Notes: generated from the sequence alone by a model not told the origin. A DNA stretch of 64,000 nt from Marinobacterium jannaschii DSM 6295 (GCF_000620085.1 NZ_KK211065.1:232707-296706), one strand, 5' to 3'; shown: positions 6,933 to 16,002, counted from the stretch's first letter. Program-made: numbers and translations.

Positions 6933-8710
6933 TGTTCCATGAAATCCCCCTGAGCCGGCCGCTGACACCGCTGCTGGACGCTATTGCGTCTCCGGCTGAT
7001 ATGAAAAAGCTGCCTGTCGAGCAGCTCCCCGAACTGGCAGAGCAGCTGCGTGCCTACCTGCTGTACAGCGTAGGCCAGAGCGGCGGGCACTTTGGTGCCG
7101 GGCTGGGCGTGGTCGAGCTGACCGTCGCCCTACACTACCTGCTGCACACGCCGGATGATCACCTGGTCTGGGATGTCGGGCATCAGTGCTATCCCCATAA
7201 GATTCTCACCGGTCGCCGTGAGCAGATGCCTGCAATCCGTCAGAAGCAGGGACCGGCCCCATTCCCCAAACGGGCCGAGAGCATCTACGATGATTTCGGC
7301 ACCGGCCACTCGAGCACCTCGATCAGCGCAGCATTGGGCATGGCCCTGGCCGATCGTATGCAGGGCAAGCAGCATAAATCAGTCGCTGTGATCGGCGACG
7401 GGGCCATGACGGCCGGGATGGCGTTTGAGGCACTGAATCACGCCGGACATACCGGCGCTGATATGCTGGTGATCCTGAATGACAATGAGATGTCGATCTC
7501 ACACAATACCGGCGGCCTGGCCACCTATCTGGCCAGGAACCTGAAAAACCGGACACCGGGTGAGACCACTGCGGCACTGTTCGAGGCACTGGATTTCCAC
7601 TACACCGGTCCGGTGGATGGCCATGACCTGGCCCAGCTGATTCCGGCACTGAAGTATGCCCTGAACAGTCCCGGCCCGCAGTTTCTGCACATCAGTACCC
7701 GCAAGGGTAAAGGCTTCGAACCCGCCGAAGCCGATCCGGTGGGATACCACGCGATCACCAAGATAGAACCGATCAAGAAGGCCCCCGAGCCTAAACGCAT
7801 CAAGTGGGCCAATATCTTCGGCCAGTGGCTCTGTGATATGGCCGATCGTGATAAACGCTTGTGCGCGATCACCCCGGCGATGTCGGAAGGCTCCGATATG
7901 CTGGCCTTCGAAGCCCGCTACCCGGAGCGCTTTTTCGATGTCGCCATTGCCGAACAGCACGCCCTGACGCTGGCAGCCGGTATGGCCTGCCGCCACAGCA
8001 AGCCGGTGGTTGCCATCTATTCCACCTTTCTGCAGCGCGCCTATGATCAGCTGATTCATGACGCCTCTATCCAGCAGCTGGATCTGTTACTGGCCGTCGA
8101 CCGTGCCGGACTGGTAGGGGAAGATGGCTCGACCCATGCTGGGGTGTTTGATATTGCCTACCTGCGCTGCCTGCCGGAGATGGTGATCATGACACCCTCG
8201 GATGATCAGGAACTGCGCGATATGCTCTATACCGGCTATCGCTATCCGGGCTGTGCCGCCGTGCGCTATCCACGCGGCAATTCGCAGGGCTTCCCGCTGC
8301 GTCAGGCGATGCAGGAGATTAAACTGGGCCAGAGCCGCCTGATTAAGGCAGGCAAACAGGCTGCCATCCTGAACTTTGGCCCGCTGTTACCTGCCGCTCG
8401 CCAGGTCGCCCAACAGCAGGGCTATACGCTGGTGGATATGCGCTTTGTCAAACCCCTTGATCATGCCCGTATCGAGCAGCTGGCGGCCAGTCATGAACTG
8501 CTGGTGACGCTGGAGGATCATGCCATACAGGGCGGCGCAGGCTCTGCTGTCGGGGAGTACCTGCATCGGAGCAGACTCACTATGCCGCTGCTGCAACTGG
8601 GTATTCCGGATCGCTGGATCGAGCATGCCAGCCGTGGCCAGCAGCTGGCTGAATGCGGGCTGGATGCTGCGGGTATCAGTGCCGCGATCAGTCAACGCCT
8701 GACGGGATAA
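6932..8710 (+). CDS. dxs: 1-deoxy-D-xylulose-5-phosphate synthase, unusually short form
   Basis: Dxs condenses pyruvate and glyceraldehyde 3-phosphate, using thiamine diphosphate, in the first step of the MEP isoprenoid pathway. The 592-residue protein keeps the key motifs: DVGHQCYPHKILTGR, GTGHSSTSISAALGMA, the cofactor site GDGAMTAGMAFEALN...LNDNEMSIS, EQHALTLAAG and the transketolase C-terminal domain. It is roughly 30 residues shorter than the usual 620 or so. The segment between NTGGLATYLARN and ALFEALDFHYTGP is contracted, where typical Dxs has a longer linker. The motif before FPKR also reads KQGPAP instead of the usual GLSG type. Activity is likely but not proven. It is the last gene of xseB-ispA-dxs. 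Confidence 0.9.
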   Translation: MFHEIPLSRPLTPLLDAIASPADMKKLPVEQLPELAEQLRAYLLYSVGQSGGHFGAGLGVVELTVALHYLLHTPDDHLVWDVGHQCYPHKILTGRREQMPAIRQKQGPAPFPKRAESIYDDFGTGHSSTSISAALGMALADRMQGKQHKSVAVIGDGAMTAGMAFEALNHAGHTGADMLVILNDNEMSISHNTGGLATYLARNLKNRTPGETTAALFEALDFHYTGPVDGHDLAQLIPALKYALNSPGPQFLHISTRKGKGFEPAEADPVGYHAITKIEPIKKAPEPKRIKWANIFGQWLCDMADRDKRLCAITPAMSEGSDMLAFEARYPERFFDVAIAEQHALTLAAGMACRHSKPVVAIYSTFLQRAYDQLIHDASIQQLDLLLAVDRAGLVGEDGSTHAGVFDIAYLRCLPEMVIMTPSDDQELRDMLYTGYRYPGCAAVRYPRGNSQGFPLRQAMQEIKLGQSRLIKAGKQAAILNFGPLLPAARQVAQQQGYTLVDMRFVKPLDHARIEQLAASHELLVTLEDHAIQGGAGSAVGEYLHRSRLTMPLLQLGIPDRWIEHASRGQQLAECGLDAAGISAAISQRLTG

Positions 8711-8720
8711 CGGATTTCAG

Positions 8721-8768
8721 CCACAAAAAAGCCCTGCTCCGGCATTCGGAACAGGGCTTTTTTGTGGC
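8721..8768. terminator. Bidirectional terminator between dxs and ribA
   Basis: CCACAAAAAAGCCCTG and CAGGGCTTTTTTGTGG form a long inverted repeat around CTCCGGCATTCGGAA. A and T runs on either side allow it to end both the dxs operon and ribA. Confidence 0.9.
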
Positions 8769-8780
8769 CAGGGTCAACGC

Positions 8781-9395
8781 TTATTCAGCGTCATCCCGGA
8801 AATGGTGCTCGGTCATCATATGCCCCAGTTTACCCATCTTGGTAGCCAGATAGTCTTCATTATGGCGGTTTTTACCGACCTGCAACGGCACCCGTTCGGC
8901 GACACGCACATTGAATTTCTCCAGTGCCTTCACCTTACGCGGGTTATTGGTCATCAACCGCACCTGCGCAATTCTCAGATGCTCCAGCATCGGTACGCAC
9001 ATGCTGTAATCGCGCATATCAGCTTCAAAGCCCAGCTGTTCGTTGGCTTCGACCGTGTCAGCGCCGCCATCCTGCAGGTGGTAAGCACGCACCTTGTTCA
9101 GCAGGCCAATACCCCGCCCTTCCTGACGCAGGTAGAGCAGCACGCCCTCGCCCGCTTCGCTGATACGCTTCAGCGCTTCCTGCAGCTGGAAGCCACAGTC
9201 ACAGCGCAGGCTGAACAGCGAATCGCCGGTGAGACATTCAGAATGAACGCGAGCCAGAACCGGCTCTGAGCCATCGGGCTCGCCATAAACCAGGGCAACA
9301 TGTTCTTTGCCGGTGACCTCGTCTTCAAAGCCCACCATCTGAAACACTCCCCAGGGAGTCGGCAGCTTACATGAGGCGACGTAATTAACTGACAC
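8781..9395 (-). CDS. ribA: GTP cyclohydrolase II
   Basis: RibA opens GTP to the 2,5-diaminopyrimidinone phosphate that starts riboflavin synthesis. The 204-residue protein carries the zinc ligands C54, C65 and C67 in [17 protein letters not shown], the catalytic RQEGRGIGL segment near 105 and TNNPRK near 149. It is normal in length. It is encoded apart from the rib operon at 14-18 kb, whose RibBA has lost the matching cysteines, so this is likely the only active GTP cyclohydrolase II here. It starts at GTG with GAGGTT upstream. Confidence 0.95.
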   Translation of the reverse strand: MSVNYVASCKLPTPWGVFQMVGFEDEVTGKEHVALVYGEPDGSEPVLARVHSECLTGDSLFSLRCDCGFQLQEALKRISEAGEGVLLYLRQEGRGIGLLNKVRAYHLQDGGADTVEANEQLGFEADMRDYSMCVPMLEHLRIAQVRLMTNNPRKVKALEKFNVRVAERVPLQVGKNRHNEDYLATKMGKLGHMMTEHHFRDDAE

Positions 9396-9517
9396 TCAAC
9401 TAACCTCAAATTCTCAGGCCGCATATCTTAGCAGCAACTACACCATAGATGGTGCCTATTTTTTATATTACAAGCCTTTAACAAATAAATGCTTATCCTG
9501 TGCCTTACAGGGCCGGA

Positions 9518-10870
9518 TCAAGCGCTATTGGCTATTTTGGCGTCGCAATGGCTAGGGAAACGCACCCGTGCCCGCAGTCCGCCGAGGCGCTCAGAACGGT
9601 CCAGCACCATCACGCCGCCATACTGCTTCACAATATCACTGATGATACTCATGCCCAGGCCATGGCCGTCGGTCGACTCATCCAGCCGCTCTCCCCGTGC
9701 CATCAGCCGATCCCGCTGCTCTTCGGCAATCCCCGGCCCGTTATCTTCCACCAGTATACTGACACACTGCTCGGTGCTTTCGGCAGAGATGCGAACCTTG
9801 TCGGTGGTCCATTTACAGGCGTTATCCAGCAAGTTACCCAGCAGTTCCATCAGGTCGTCCCGCTCACCGGGGAAAAACGCCTGTTCATTAATATCGTTCT
9901 GAAAGTGGATCGCCTTCTCGCGGTAGATCGCTTTCAGGGTACGCTCCAGCTTTTCCAGCTCCTGACTCAGGTAGACCCGCTGTCCGGGCAATGCCGCCCC
10001 GGCGATGCGGGCCCGGGTCAGTTCCCGGTGCATCAGGTCACGCAGGGTCTTGGATTGCTCGGCGATGGCATCGGCACAGGCCGGCTGTTTCTGTCGCAGG
10101 GCCTCAATATGGCGATCGATCACCGTCAGCGGCGTCTTAGCGGCATGCGCCAGATTGCCAACTGAATTGCGCGAACGCTGCAGGCGCAGCTCAATCGACT
10201 GCACCAGATAATTAATTTCGGTAACCAGCGGCTCGACTTCAGAGGTTTCGGCGTGGGGTAACTGACGTATTTCCCCCTGCTTCAGCCGCGAGATCTGCTC
10301 CTGGACGTCCACCAGCGAACAGAGGCCGCGCCGGATCACCACCACCTGAATCAGCAACATGCCAGCCAGAAACAGCATACCGATACCCGCCACCAGCCAG
10401 CCGAGCTGGTTCAGTGACCGCTCGATCCGGCTGACATCCTCTGCCAGCACCAGCCGCATGCTGCGGCCCTGTTTCATAAAGCGCTCGTCGAGGATCAGCC
10501 AGGGCTTGCCGTCTTTCGTGATCTGGCGGACATTTTCCTGCCCGACCGGCATCCCTTCACCGACCGGAATACGGGCATCCCACAGCGAACGGGAGAAGTG
10601 CCAGTCATCATTCACTTCAAGCTGGAAGTAGTGGCCGGACATCGGCTGCTGATAGACCGGATCGATCTTTTCCGGATTCATCTGCCACTCGCCACGGTCA
10701 TCCATCTCGACGGCACGCAACAGGGCGAAGGCATCACTGGAAAGGCGGGAGGAAACAGATTCATAGGCGGTCTGGCGCAGAAACCACTGCATCGAAAACC
10801 ACAGCACGACGAAGGCGATCAGGGAGATCGCCACAAAAGCGAGGTTGAGACGGGTCTGAATGGACTTCAC
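9518..10870 (-). CDS. PhoQ/QseC-like sensor histidine kinase
   Basis: This is an inner-membrane sensor kinase of 450 residues. Membrane helices at about 8-30 and 157-179 enclose a periplasmic domain of about 125 residues of unknown ligand. A HAMP-like linker follows. The phosphoacceptor H242 lies in NLAHAAKTPLTV, a slight variant of the usual LAHALKTPL. The ATPase boxes are NLLDNACKW, VEDNGPGI and GHGLGMSI. It follows the response regulator gene by 14 bases and is surely its partner. The signal is unknown; the neighbouring PepSY protein hints at an envelope or cation-linked stimulus (inference). Confidence 0.9.
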   Translation of the reverse strand: MKSIQTRLNLAFVAISLIAFVVLWFSMQWFLRQTAYESVSSRLSSDAFALLRAVEMDDRGEWQMNPEKIDPVYQQPMSGHYFQLEVNDDWHFSRSLWDARIPVGEGMPVGQENVRQITKDGKPWLILDERFMKQGRSMRLVLAEDVSRIERSLNQLGWLVAGIGMLFLAGMLLIQVVVIRRGLCSLVDVQEQISRLKQGEIRQLPHAETSEVEPLVTEINYLVQSIELRLQRSRNSVGNLAHAAKTPLTVIDRHIEALRQKQPACADAIAEQSKTLRDLMHRELTRARIAGAALPGQRVYLSQELEKLERTLKAIYREKAIHFQNDINEQAFFPGERDDLMELLGNLLDNACKWTTDKVRISAESTEQCVSILVEDNGPGIAEEQRDRLMARGERLDESTDGHGLGMSIISDIVKQYGGVMVLDRSERLGGLRARVRFPSHCDAKIANSA

Positions 10871-10884
10871 TATAACCCTACCCG

Positions 10885-11553
10885 TTAGCCGACCGTCGCG
10901 ACAAAGATATAGCCCTGTCCGCGTTTGGTCTGGATACGCTCTTTGCCGATCTTCTTACGCAGCATCTTGATATAGGCCTCAATCACATTGCTGTCATTCT
11001 CAGCGCCGTCATCATAGAGATGCTCGACCAGCTGCAGCTTGGACAGCACACGCCCGGGGTTATGCATAAAATAGCGCAACAGGCGATATTCCGTCCCGGT
11101 CAGGGCCACTTCATCACCCGCTGACAGTACCACCGACTGTGTTTTCTCATCCAGCGCCAGCCCTTCAACCTCCAGCTGTGAACTGACCTGCTGATGGGAG
11201 CGGCGCAGCAGGGCTGTCATGCGCACCAGCAGCTCTTCGGTATGGAAGGGTTTGCCCAGGTAATCATCAGCCCCGGCTTCAAAGCCATCCACCCGCTCCT
11301 GCCAGGCCGAGCGAGCGGTCAGCACCAACACCGGTATATTATTCTTGCGCCCGCGCCAGTTGCGCAGCACTTCAAGCCCCGGACGCTGCGGCAGGCCCAG
11401 ATCCAGCACGGCCAGGTCATAGATATCCTCAAACCCCATCGCCTCGGCATCAACACCGTTGTCGACCAGATCGACGGCATAGCCACTCTTGGTTAGTTCG
11501 GTACGCAGATCCGGCCCCAGAACCGGGTCATCTTCTACCAATAAAATACGCAT
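10885..11553 (-). CDS. OmpR/PhoP-family response regulator
   Basis: A 222-residue DNA-binding response regulator. The receiver domain (1-115) has the acidic pair at 8-9, phosphoacceptor D51 in VLDLGLP, T79 and K101. The winged-helix effector domain (about 125-220) ends with RGQGYIF, typical of OmpR-family members. A weak 11-bp tandem repeat (CTGA-N7-CTGA) lies 23-37 bases before the start codon, consistent with autoregulation. Family members bind direct half-sites with 11-bp spacing, which makes the CTGAAA-N5-CTGAAA elements elsewhere in the window candidate targets. Confidence 0.92.
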   Translation of the reverse strand: MRILLVEDDPVLGPDLRTELTKSGYAVDLVDNGVDAEAMGFEDIYDLAVLDLGLPQRPGLEVLRNWRGRKNNIPVLVLTARSAWQERVDGFEAGADDYLGKPFHTEELLVRMTALLRRSHQQVSSQLEVEGLALDEKTQSVVLSAGDEVALTGTEYRLLRYFMHNPGRVLSKLQLVEHLYDDGAENDSNVIEAYIKMLRKKIGKERIQTKRGQGYIFVATVG

Positions 11554-11575
11554 CTACTGTTCCTTTGCGAAATAT

Positions 11576-11590
11576 CTGACAGGCACCTGA
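11576..11590. promoter_or_regulatory. Possible response-regulator box (11-bp tandem CTGA) upstream of its own gene
   Basis: CTGACAGGCACCTGA repeats CTGA at an 11-base interval, 23 bases before the regulator start codon. It is a weaker version of the CTGAAA-N5-CTGAAA elements at 12358, 25236 and 25372. Confidence 0.3.
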
Positions 11591-11681
11591 TATACAGGAG
11601 GAATAATAAGGATATAGGGAAATTTTAGCTGAGCGGAGACAATCAGGCAGCCCGGGATTTCAATGGCTGCCGGGATGCCTG

Positions 11682-11993
11682 TTATCGTGTGAGCAGGGAA
11701 CCGGTTGTGGCATCCACGTAGATTGTCCGGATGACTCCGTCATTACCGGCTACTTCCATTTCGTAGACATACCTGCCGTCCCGGCTAAGCAGTACCGTAT
11801 CGAGCATACGGCCACTGGTCAGCGCCTGAACCCGGGCCATCAGTTCGGACATAGACAGGATCTCGCCCTCCTCTACCAGCGTACGGCAGGCCTGATAGTC
11901 GAGGCGATCCATATCTTTAGACAGCAGCGTCGGCGTATACCCCTGCAGCAGGAGAACCGAGCTGATAATCGCCAGATGGCGCAGTTTTAACAT
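11682..11993 (-). CDS. PepSY-domain secreted protein
   Basis: A 103-residue exported protein. The N-terminus is a short signal-like hydrophobic stretch (LRHLAIISSVLLLQGY). The rest fits a PepSY domain: a helix with SMSELMARVQALTSGRMLDTVL, then paired strands ending YEMEVAGNDGVIRTIYVDATTGSLL, given here only through YVDATTGSLL. PepSY proteins are often encoded beside OmpR-type two-component systems and are thought to sense or modulate envelope conditions. The gene lies upstream of the regulator on the same strand, 128 bases away, and may share its regulation. Confidence 0.82.
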   Translation of the reverse strand: MLKLRHLAIISSVLLLQGYTPTLLSKDMDRLDYQACRTLVEEGEILSMSELMARVQALTSGRMLDTVLLSRDGRYVYEMEVAGNDGVIRTIYVDATTGSLLTR

Positions 11994-12055
11994 GCATACC
12001 TCCCTCAGTCACATACCAGGCGCCCATCCTTGCAAAGCAACCAGTAACGCTTTAA

Positions 12056-12073
12056 GGCCCGCCCCGGCGGGCC
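12056..12073 (-). terminator. GC-rich hairpin, possible terminator of the small secreted protein gene
   Basis: GGCCCG (12056-12061) pairs with CGGGCC (12068-12073). On the minus strand TTAAAG follows rather than a full U tract, so termination would be weak. It lies 27 bases after the stop of the 12100-12309 gene. Confidence 0.4.
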
Positions 12074-12099
12074 GGTCTGCGACTAAATTGTGCTACGTA

Positions 12100-12309
12100 T
12101 TAGTCATACGCATTGATTTCGCCACCACTGGAGTCTCTGAGAGTGCCACCGTGGACATTAAAAGTCGAATCAGGTCCTTCCTGTGCTGCCATATGCCCTT
12201 CACGCGGGCTGAAAGCAGGGTCCAGTGGATATAGCGCAGCAGCATGAGCCTGAGCAACCAGTAATGAGCCGGCAATCAGGGCTAGCGTCAGTCGTTTAAT
12301 GCTATTCAT
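12100..12309 (-). CDS. Small secreted protein, 69 residues, unknown function
   Basis: The family is not recognised. The product has a clear Sec signal peptide of about 23 residues, with a Lys-Arg start, a Leu/Ala core and an AHA cleavage site. This leaves a mature peptide of about 46 residues rich in Gly, Ser and Asp (SPREGHMAAQEGPDST, then GGTLRDSSGGEINAYD). The gene lies next to a two-component system and a PepSY gene. It is preceded by an 11-bp tandem CTGAAA element that also occurs before another small secreted-protein gene at 24875. Co-regulation by the adjacent regulator is inferred. Confidence 0.7.
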   Translation of the reverse strand: MNSIKRLTLALIAGSLLVAQAHAAALYPLDPAFSPREGHMAAQEGPDSTFNVHGGTLRDSSGGEINAYD

Positions 12310-12357
12310 AACGCGTTCTCCGGTTTATAGACCTTCGAACTTAACGTTAACCACAGT

Positions 12358-12377
12358 AACTGAAATTAAGCTGAAAC
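12358..12377. promoter_or_regulatory. Tandem CTGAAA box A (candidate response-regulator site)
   Basis: Two CTGAAA hexamers start at 12360 and 12371, exactly 11 bases apart, 50 bases upstream of the small secreted protein gene. On the gene's strand this reads TTTCAG-N5-TTTCAG, the same pattern as at 25236 and 25372. Confidence 0.5.
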
Positions 12378-12410
12378 CTGCCTGACCAGCTTATATCGGT
12401 TAGCGATTAA

Positions 12411-12890
12411 TTAATGCGCTGTAATAACTACGATGAGTTGGAGCAGCAGAAAGGCATAGATACCGGCCAGAATATCATCCAGCATAATACCCCAGCCGCC
12501 TGAGACCTTTTTATCTGCCCAGCGGATCGGCCAGGGTTTGAGGATATCGAACAGGCGAAACAGCACAAAGCCGGTCAGCAACCAGCCCCAGCCCGCAGGG
12601 GCGGCAATCATGGTGATCCAGAAGCCGACAAACTCATCCCAGACGATGCCGCCGTGATCATGGACACCGATATCGTCCGCCGTCCGGCCGCAGAGCCAGA
12701 TCCCCACCAAGGTCGCCACAACGATCAACAACAGGTACAGCGGCAGGGAAAGCGTGTTGAGCCAGAACCAGGGGATGATAGCAGCCAGGGTACCGAAGGT
12801 TCCCGGCGCAAAAGGTGCGGCACCACTGCCAAGCCCAAAGGCCAGAAAATGGATCGGGTTGCGCCAGACGCTGGCAGGAACGTTATTCAT
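12411..12890 (-). CDS. pgpA: Phosphatidylglycerophosphatase A
   Basis: PgpA is an inner-membrane phosphatase that removes the terminal phosphate of phosphatidylglycerol phosphate. The 159-residue protein has the family signature near the start (GSGAAPFAPGTFGTLAA), the acidic motif IVWDEFVGFWI near 83, and FRLFDILKPWPI near 112, with several hydrophobic membrane helices. Its ATG overlaps the thiL stop (ATGA), so translation is likely coupled. It is the last gene of the nrdR-rib-nusB-thiL-pgpA operon. Confidence 0.94.
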   Translation of the reverse strand: MNNVPASVWRNPIHFLAFGLGSGAAPFAPGTFGTLAAIIPWFWLNTLSLPLYLLLIVVATLVGIWLCGRTADDIGVHDHGGIVWDEFVGFWITMIAAPAGWGWLLTGFVLFRLFDILKPWPIRWADKKVSGGWGIMLDDILAGIYAFLLLQLIVVITAH

Positions 12891-13852
12891 CCGCAGTGGG
12901 TATCCTTATCAAAATGATCAAATCCGGCCGCGGTTAAGCGTTGCTCGCCGCTGTCTGTGACCAGAACAATGCCCTCCCCCCGGGAGACCTCTCCGATCAC
13001 CGAGGCCCTGACGGGCAGGCGATCCAGCACGGCTCGCTGCGCGGGTGGCAGCGTGAAGCAGAGTTCGAAATCCTCACCGCCACTGAGAGCCCAGTCCCGG
13101 GCCTTATTCAGCTCGGTATAGTGCTGCAGCGCGTCAGACAGGGGCAGCGCAGCGGCCTCCAGCCTGGCGCCGCAGGCAGACTGCTGCAGGATATGGCTCA
13201 GGTCAGAACTGAGTCCATCAGAGATATCGATGCAGGAGGTTGCGATGCCCCTAAGGGCAATACCTGTCGAGAGGCGCGGTTCCGGCTGATAGAAGCGCTG
13301 GCGCAGGTGACTGATCGCAGCGCTGTCGGCCTCATCCCTTAACAGGGTTTCCAGGCCGGCACGACTGTCGCCCAGCGTACCGGTGACACAGACAAGGTCA
13401 CCGGGTTTGGCGCCGCGCCGGGTCAGCGCCTGCCCCGGCGGCACAAATCCATGTACCTGAGCAGACAACGCCAGCGGGCCGCGGGTGGTATCCCCGCCGA
13501 CCAGAACCAGGCCGTACTCACGGGCCTGTTGCGCGAGTGTCGCCGCAAAGGGTTCTAGCCACAGAGGATCAGAGTGGGGCAGTGTCAGGGCCAGGGTCAG
13601 CCAGGCAGGCTGAGCGCCCATGGCGGCCAGATCACTGGTTGCCGCGCCGAGTAAGCGGCGGGCGATAAATGCGGGATCGGTCCCCGGCAGAAAGTGGGTA
13701 CCTTCCACCAGAGTATCGATCGAAACGGCTAGCTGCTCTCCGGCCGGAGGCAGCAGCAGGGCGCAGTCATCACCGATGCCCAGCGCTACGCTGTCATGCT
13801 GTTGACCAGTGACAAAGTAACGCCGGATCAGCTCAAACTCGCCCAGTGCCAT
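12887..13852 (-). CDS. thiL: Thiamine-monophosphate kinase
   Basis: ThiL phosphorylates thiamine monophosphate to the active cofactor thiamine diphosphate. The 321-residue protein begins MALGEFELIRRYF and carries GIGDDCALL near 27, SIDTLVEGTHF near 45 and GGDTTRGPL near 120, all typical of this PurM-like kinase. An open frame extends 33 codons upstream of ATG 13852, but that extension overlaps nusB and has no family character. It overlaps pgpA by four bases and follows nusB by 7 bases. The Dxs made at 7 kb also needs its product. Confidence 0.94.
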   Translation of the reverse strand: MALGEFELIRRYFVTGQQHDSVALGIGDDCALLLPPAGEQLAVSIDTLVEGTHFLPGTDPAFIARRLLGAATSDLAAMGAQPAWLTLALTLPHSDPLWLEPFAATLAQQAREYGLVLVGGDTTRGPLALSAQVHGFVPPGQALTRRGAKPGDLVCVTGTLGDSRAGLETLLRDEADSAAISHLRQRFYQPEPRLSTGIALRGIATSCIDISDGLSSDLSHILQQSACGARLEAAALPLSDALQHYTELNKARDWALSGGEDFELCFTLPPAQRAVLDRLPVRASVIGEVSRGEGIVLVTDSGEQRLTAAGFDHFDKDTHCG

Positions 13853-13859
13853 CAGAACC

Positions 13860-14324
13860 TCAGCGTTTCGCTTTAACTTCGGCCTGACGTACGTGCTGTG
13901 CCACTTTATCCAGTACACCATTGACGTAACGGTGGCTGTCGGTGGCACCAAACTTCTTGCTCAGCTCTACACTTTCGTTGATCGCAACGCGGTAAGGCAC
14001 CTGTATGCGCTGCATCAGCTCGAAAGTACCGATACGCAGCACGGTCAGCTCGATTGGATCAAGCTCATCCAGGCTACGATCAATAAAGCCGCTGAATTCG
14101 CCGTCCAGTTCCGATTTACGTGCAGCCACACCGTGCAGCAGTTCAGAGAACAGCTGCATATCGGTATCGCGCATGTCGTATTCAACCCGGAACTGTGCGT
14201 CCAGCTCAGTCAGCGGCTGGCCTGCCATATGCCAGGAATACAGGGCCTGCAGCGCGAAGCTGCGGGCTGAACGGCGCATGGCAGTCAGGTTTTTCTTCTT
14301 GCCAGATTTAGGGGAGTCGCTCAT
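13860..14324 (-). CDS. nusB: Transcription antitermination factor NusB
   Basis: NusB binds boxA RNA with NusE (S10) and supports rRNA antitermination. The 154-residue protein starts with a Lys-rich tail. It then shows RRSARSFALQALYSWHMAG, the first conserved helix, LDPIELTVLRIGTFEL near 90 and VAINESVELSKKFG near 113, all NusB hallmarks. It is 6 bases downstream of ribH, the usual ribH-nusB pairing. Confidence 0.95.
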   Translation of the reverse strand: MSDSPKSGKKKNLTAMRRSARSFALQALYSWHMAGQPLTELDAQFRVEYDMRDTDMQLFSELLHGVAARKSELDGEFSGFIDRSLDELDPIELTVLRIGTFELMQRIQVPYRVAINESVELSKKFGATDSHRYVNGVLDKVAQHVRQAEVKAKR

Positions 14325-14330
14325 CTGGCC

Positions 14331-14804
14331 TTAAACCTCCAGCTTACGCAGCAGGCTAACCATTTCCAGCGCGGACAGGGCTGCTTCGGCACCCTTGTTG
14401 CCCATCTTGGTGCCGGAACGCTCGATTGCCTGTTCGATGCTGTTGACGGTCAGGATTCCGTTCGCCACCGGCAGGTTATGTTCCATAGAGACCTGCAGTA
14501 CGCCCTTGGAGCTTTCGCCGGATACGTACTCAAAATGAGGCGTACCACCGCGAATCACGGCACCCAGCGCGATGATTGCATCATCCTGCTTCTGTGCGGC
14601 TACACGCTGCACCGCCAGCGGGATCTCAAATGCACCCGGTACACGAATGACGCGGATGTTCTCTTCTTTAACGCCGTGGCGGGTCAGAGCATCCATCGCG
14701 CCTTCCAACAGGCTCTCTACCACAAATGCGTTAAAACGACCGACGACGATGGCGTATTTGCCGTCGCCGCTGACAAAGTCACCTTCAAAGGTTGTAACTG
14801 CCAT
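14331..14804 (-). CDS. ribH: 6,7-dimethyl-8-ribityllumazine synthase
   Basis: RibH condenses the pyrimidine made by RibA/RibD with the four-carbon phosphate from RibB to give lumazine, the riboflavin synthase substrate. The 157-residue protein has [36 protein letters not shown] and the [11 protein letters not shown] segment. Its length is normal for the icosahedral-capsid family. It lies 20 bases after ribBA in the rib operon. Confidence 0.96.
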   Translation of the reverse strand: MAVTTFEGDFVSGDGKYAIVVGRFNAFVVESLLEGAMDALTRHGVKEENIRVIRVPGAFEIPLAVQRVAAQKQDDAIIALGAVIRGGTPHFEYVSGESSKGVLQVSMEHNLPVANGILTVNSIEQAIERSGTKMGNKGAEAALSALEMVSLLRKLEV

Positions 14805-14824
14805 AGTAATCAGTTCCGTCCAGC

Positions 14825-15940
14825 TTAGTCTTCACAGGGAATGTATTCTTCAATCTCCAGGTCAAACCCGGAGATTGCGTTAAATTTCATCGGTGAACTG
14901 AGCAGGCGCATCTTGCCCACACCCAGGTCACGCAGAATCTGTGAGCCCGTACCAACCGTCAGGTAAGCACCGGATGCACTCACATTGACCTTAGAGCGTG
15001 GCTTGGCGGTTACCAGACCTCCCAATGCCTCGCCCAGATCGATCTTGCTGCTGCTATCCAGCAGCAGTACAACGCCTTTGCCTTCGCGGGCAACGCGTTC
15101 CAGCGCTTTGCGCATGGTCCATTTCACTTCACCGTCGGATACGGCACCGACCACATCCCGCAGTACTTCAGAGCGGATATGGACGCGGGTCAGCGTTGGC
15201 TCATCCGCTTTGATATCGCCCTGAGTCAGCGCCAGGTGAGTACAGTTCTGGATCTCGTCACGGTAGCTGATGCACTTAAACACCCCGTATTCGGTCTCCA
15301 GTTCACTCTCTTCCTCACGCACCACGGTATGTTCATTGGTGGTACGGTAGTGAATCAGGTCGGCGATAGTACCGATCTTGAGGTTATGCTTTTCGGCAAA
15401 CTTCTCAAGGTCAGGACGGCGCGCCATAGTGCCGTCATCATTCATGATTTCAACAATTGCCGCTGCCGGCGTCATGCCCGCCAGGCGAGACAGGTCACAA
15501 CCGGCCTCGGTATGACCGGCACGGCTCAGTACGCCACCCGGCTGAGCCATCAGCGGGAAGATATGACCAGGCTGTACAATGTCTTCCGGCTGTACAGAAT
15601 CCCTTACCGCAACCCGTACCGTGTGGGCACGGTCTGCCGCGGAGATACCGGTGGTTACACCTTCCGCCGCTTCGATCGACAGGGTGAAGTTAGTGGAGAA
15701 CTGCGCTCCGTTGCTCTGCACCATCAGTGGCAGCTTCAGCTTTTCACAGTGTTCGCGGGTCAGGGTCAGACAGATCAGGCCGCGGGCATGGGTTGCCATA
15801 AAGTTGATATCTTCGGCACGTACCATCTCGGCAGCGATGACCAGATCACCTTCATTTTCGCGATCTTCATCATCCATCAGGATGACCATCTTGCCCTGAC
15901 GGATATCTTCTATCAGTTCCTGAGTGCTGTTCAGCTTCAT
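14825..15940 (-). CDS. ribBA: RibBA: active DHBP synthase with a degenerate GTP cyclohydrolase II domain
   Basis: The N-terminal domain (1-200) makes 3,4-dihydroxy-2-butanone 4-phosphate from ribulose 5-phosphate. It has the acidic [11 protein letters not shown] at 23-33, THARGLICL, and [16 protein letters not shown]. The C-terminal domain (205-371) aligns in place with GTP cyclohydrolase II but lacks the three zinc cysteines: where RibA reads SECLTGD and LRCDCG, this protein has [10 protein letters not shown] and no cysteine. The RQEGRG-type catalytic motif is also gone. It is therefore probably monofunctional, with ribA at 8781 supplying the missing activity. ATG 15940 is preferred over the adjacent GTG 15943 because an AAGAGAG ribosome site fits it better. 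Confidence 0.92.
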   Translation of the reverse strand: MKLNSTQELIEDIRQGKMVILMDDEDRENEGDLVIAAEMVRAEDINFMATHARGLICLTLTREHCEKLKLPLMVQSNGAQFSTNFTLSIEAAEGVTTGISAADRAHTVRVAVRDSVQPEDIVQPGHIFPLMAQPGGVLSRAGHTEAGCDLSRLAGMTPAAAIVEIMNDDGTMARRPDLEKFAEKHNLKIGTIADLIHYRTTNEHTVVREEESELETEYGVFKCISYRDEIQNCTHLALTQGDIKADEPTLTRVHIRSEVLRDVVGAVSDGEVKWTMRKALERVAREGKGVVLLLDSSSKIDLGEALGGLVTAKPRSKVNVSASGAYLTVGTGSQILRDLGVGKMRLLSSPMKFNAISGFDLEIEEYIPCED

Positions 15941-16002
15941 CACTTCACTCTCTTACCCGGCTGCTATAGACAGCGGGAGATCCTCGGTTCGTTTGATTAG
16001 CT

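Noticed and set aside
15941..16002. FMN riboswitch before ribBA
   Set aside because: The 60-base gap between ribE and ribBA is too short and lacks the FMN element core; none was seen before ribA either.
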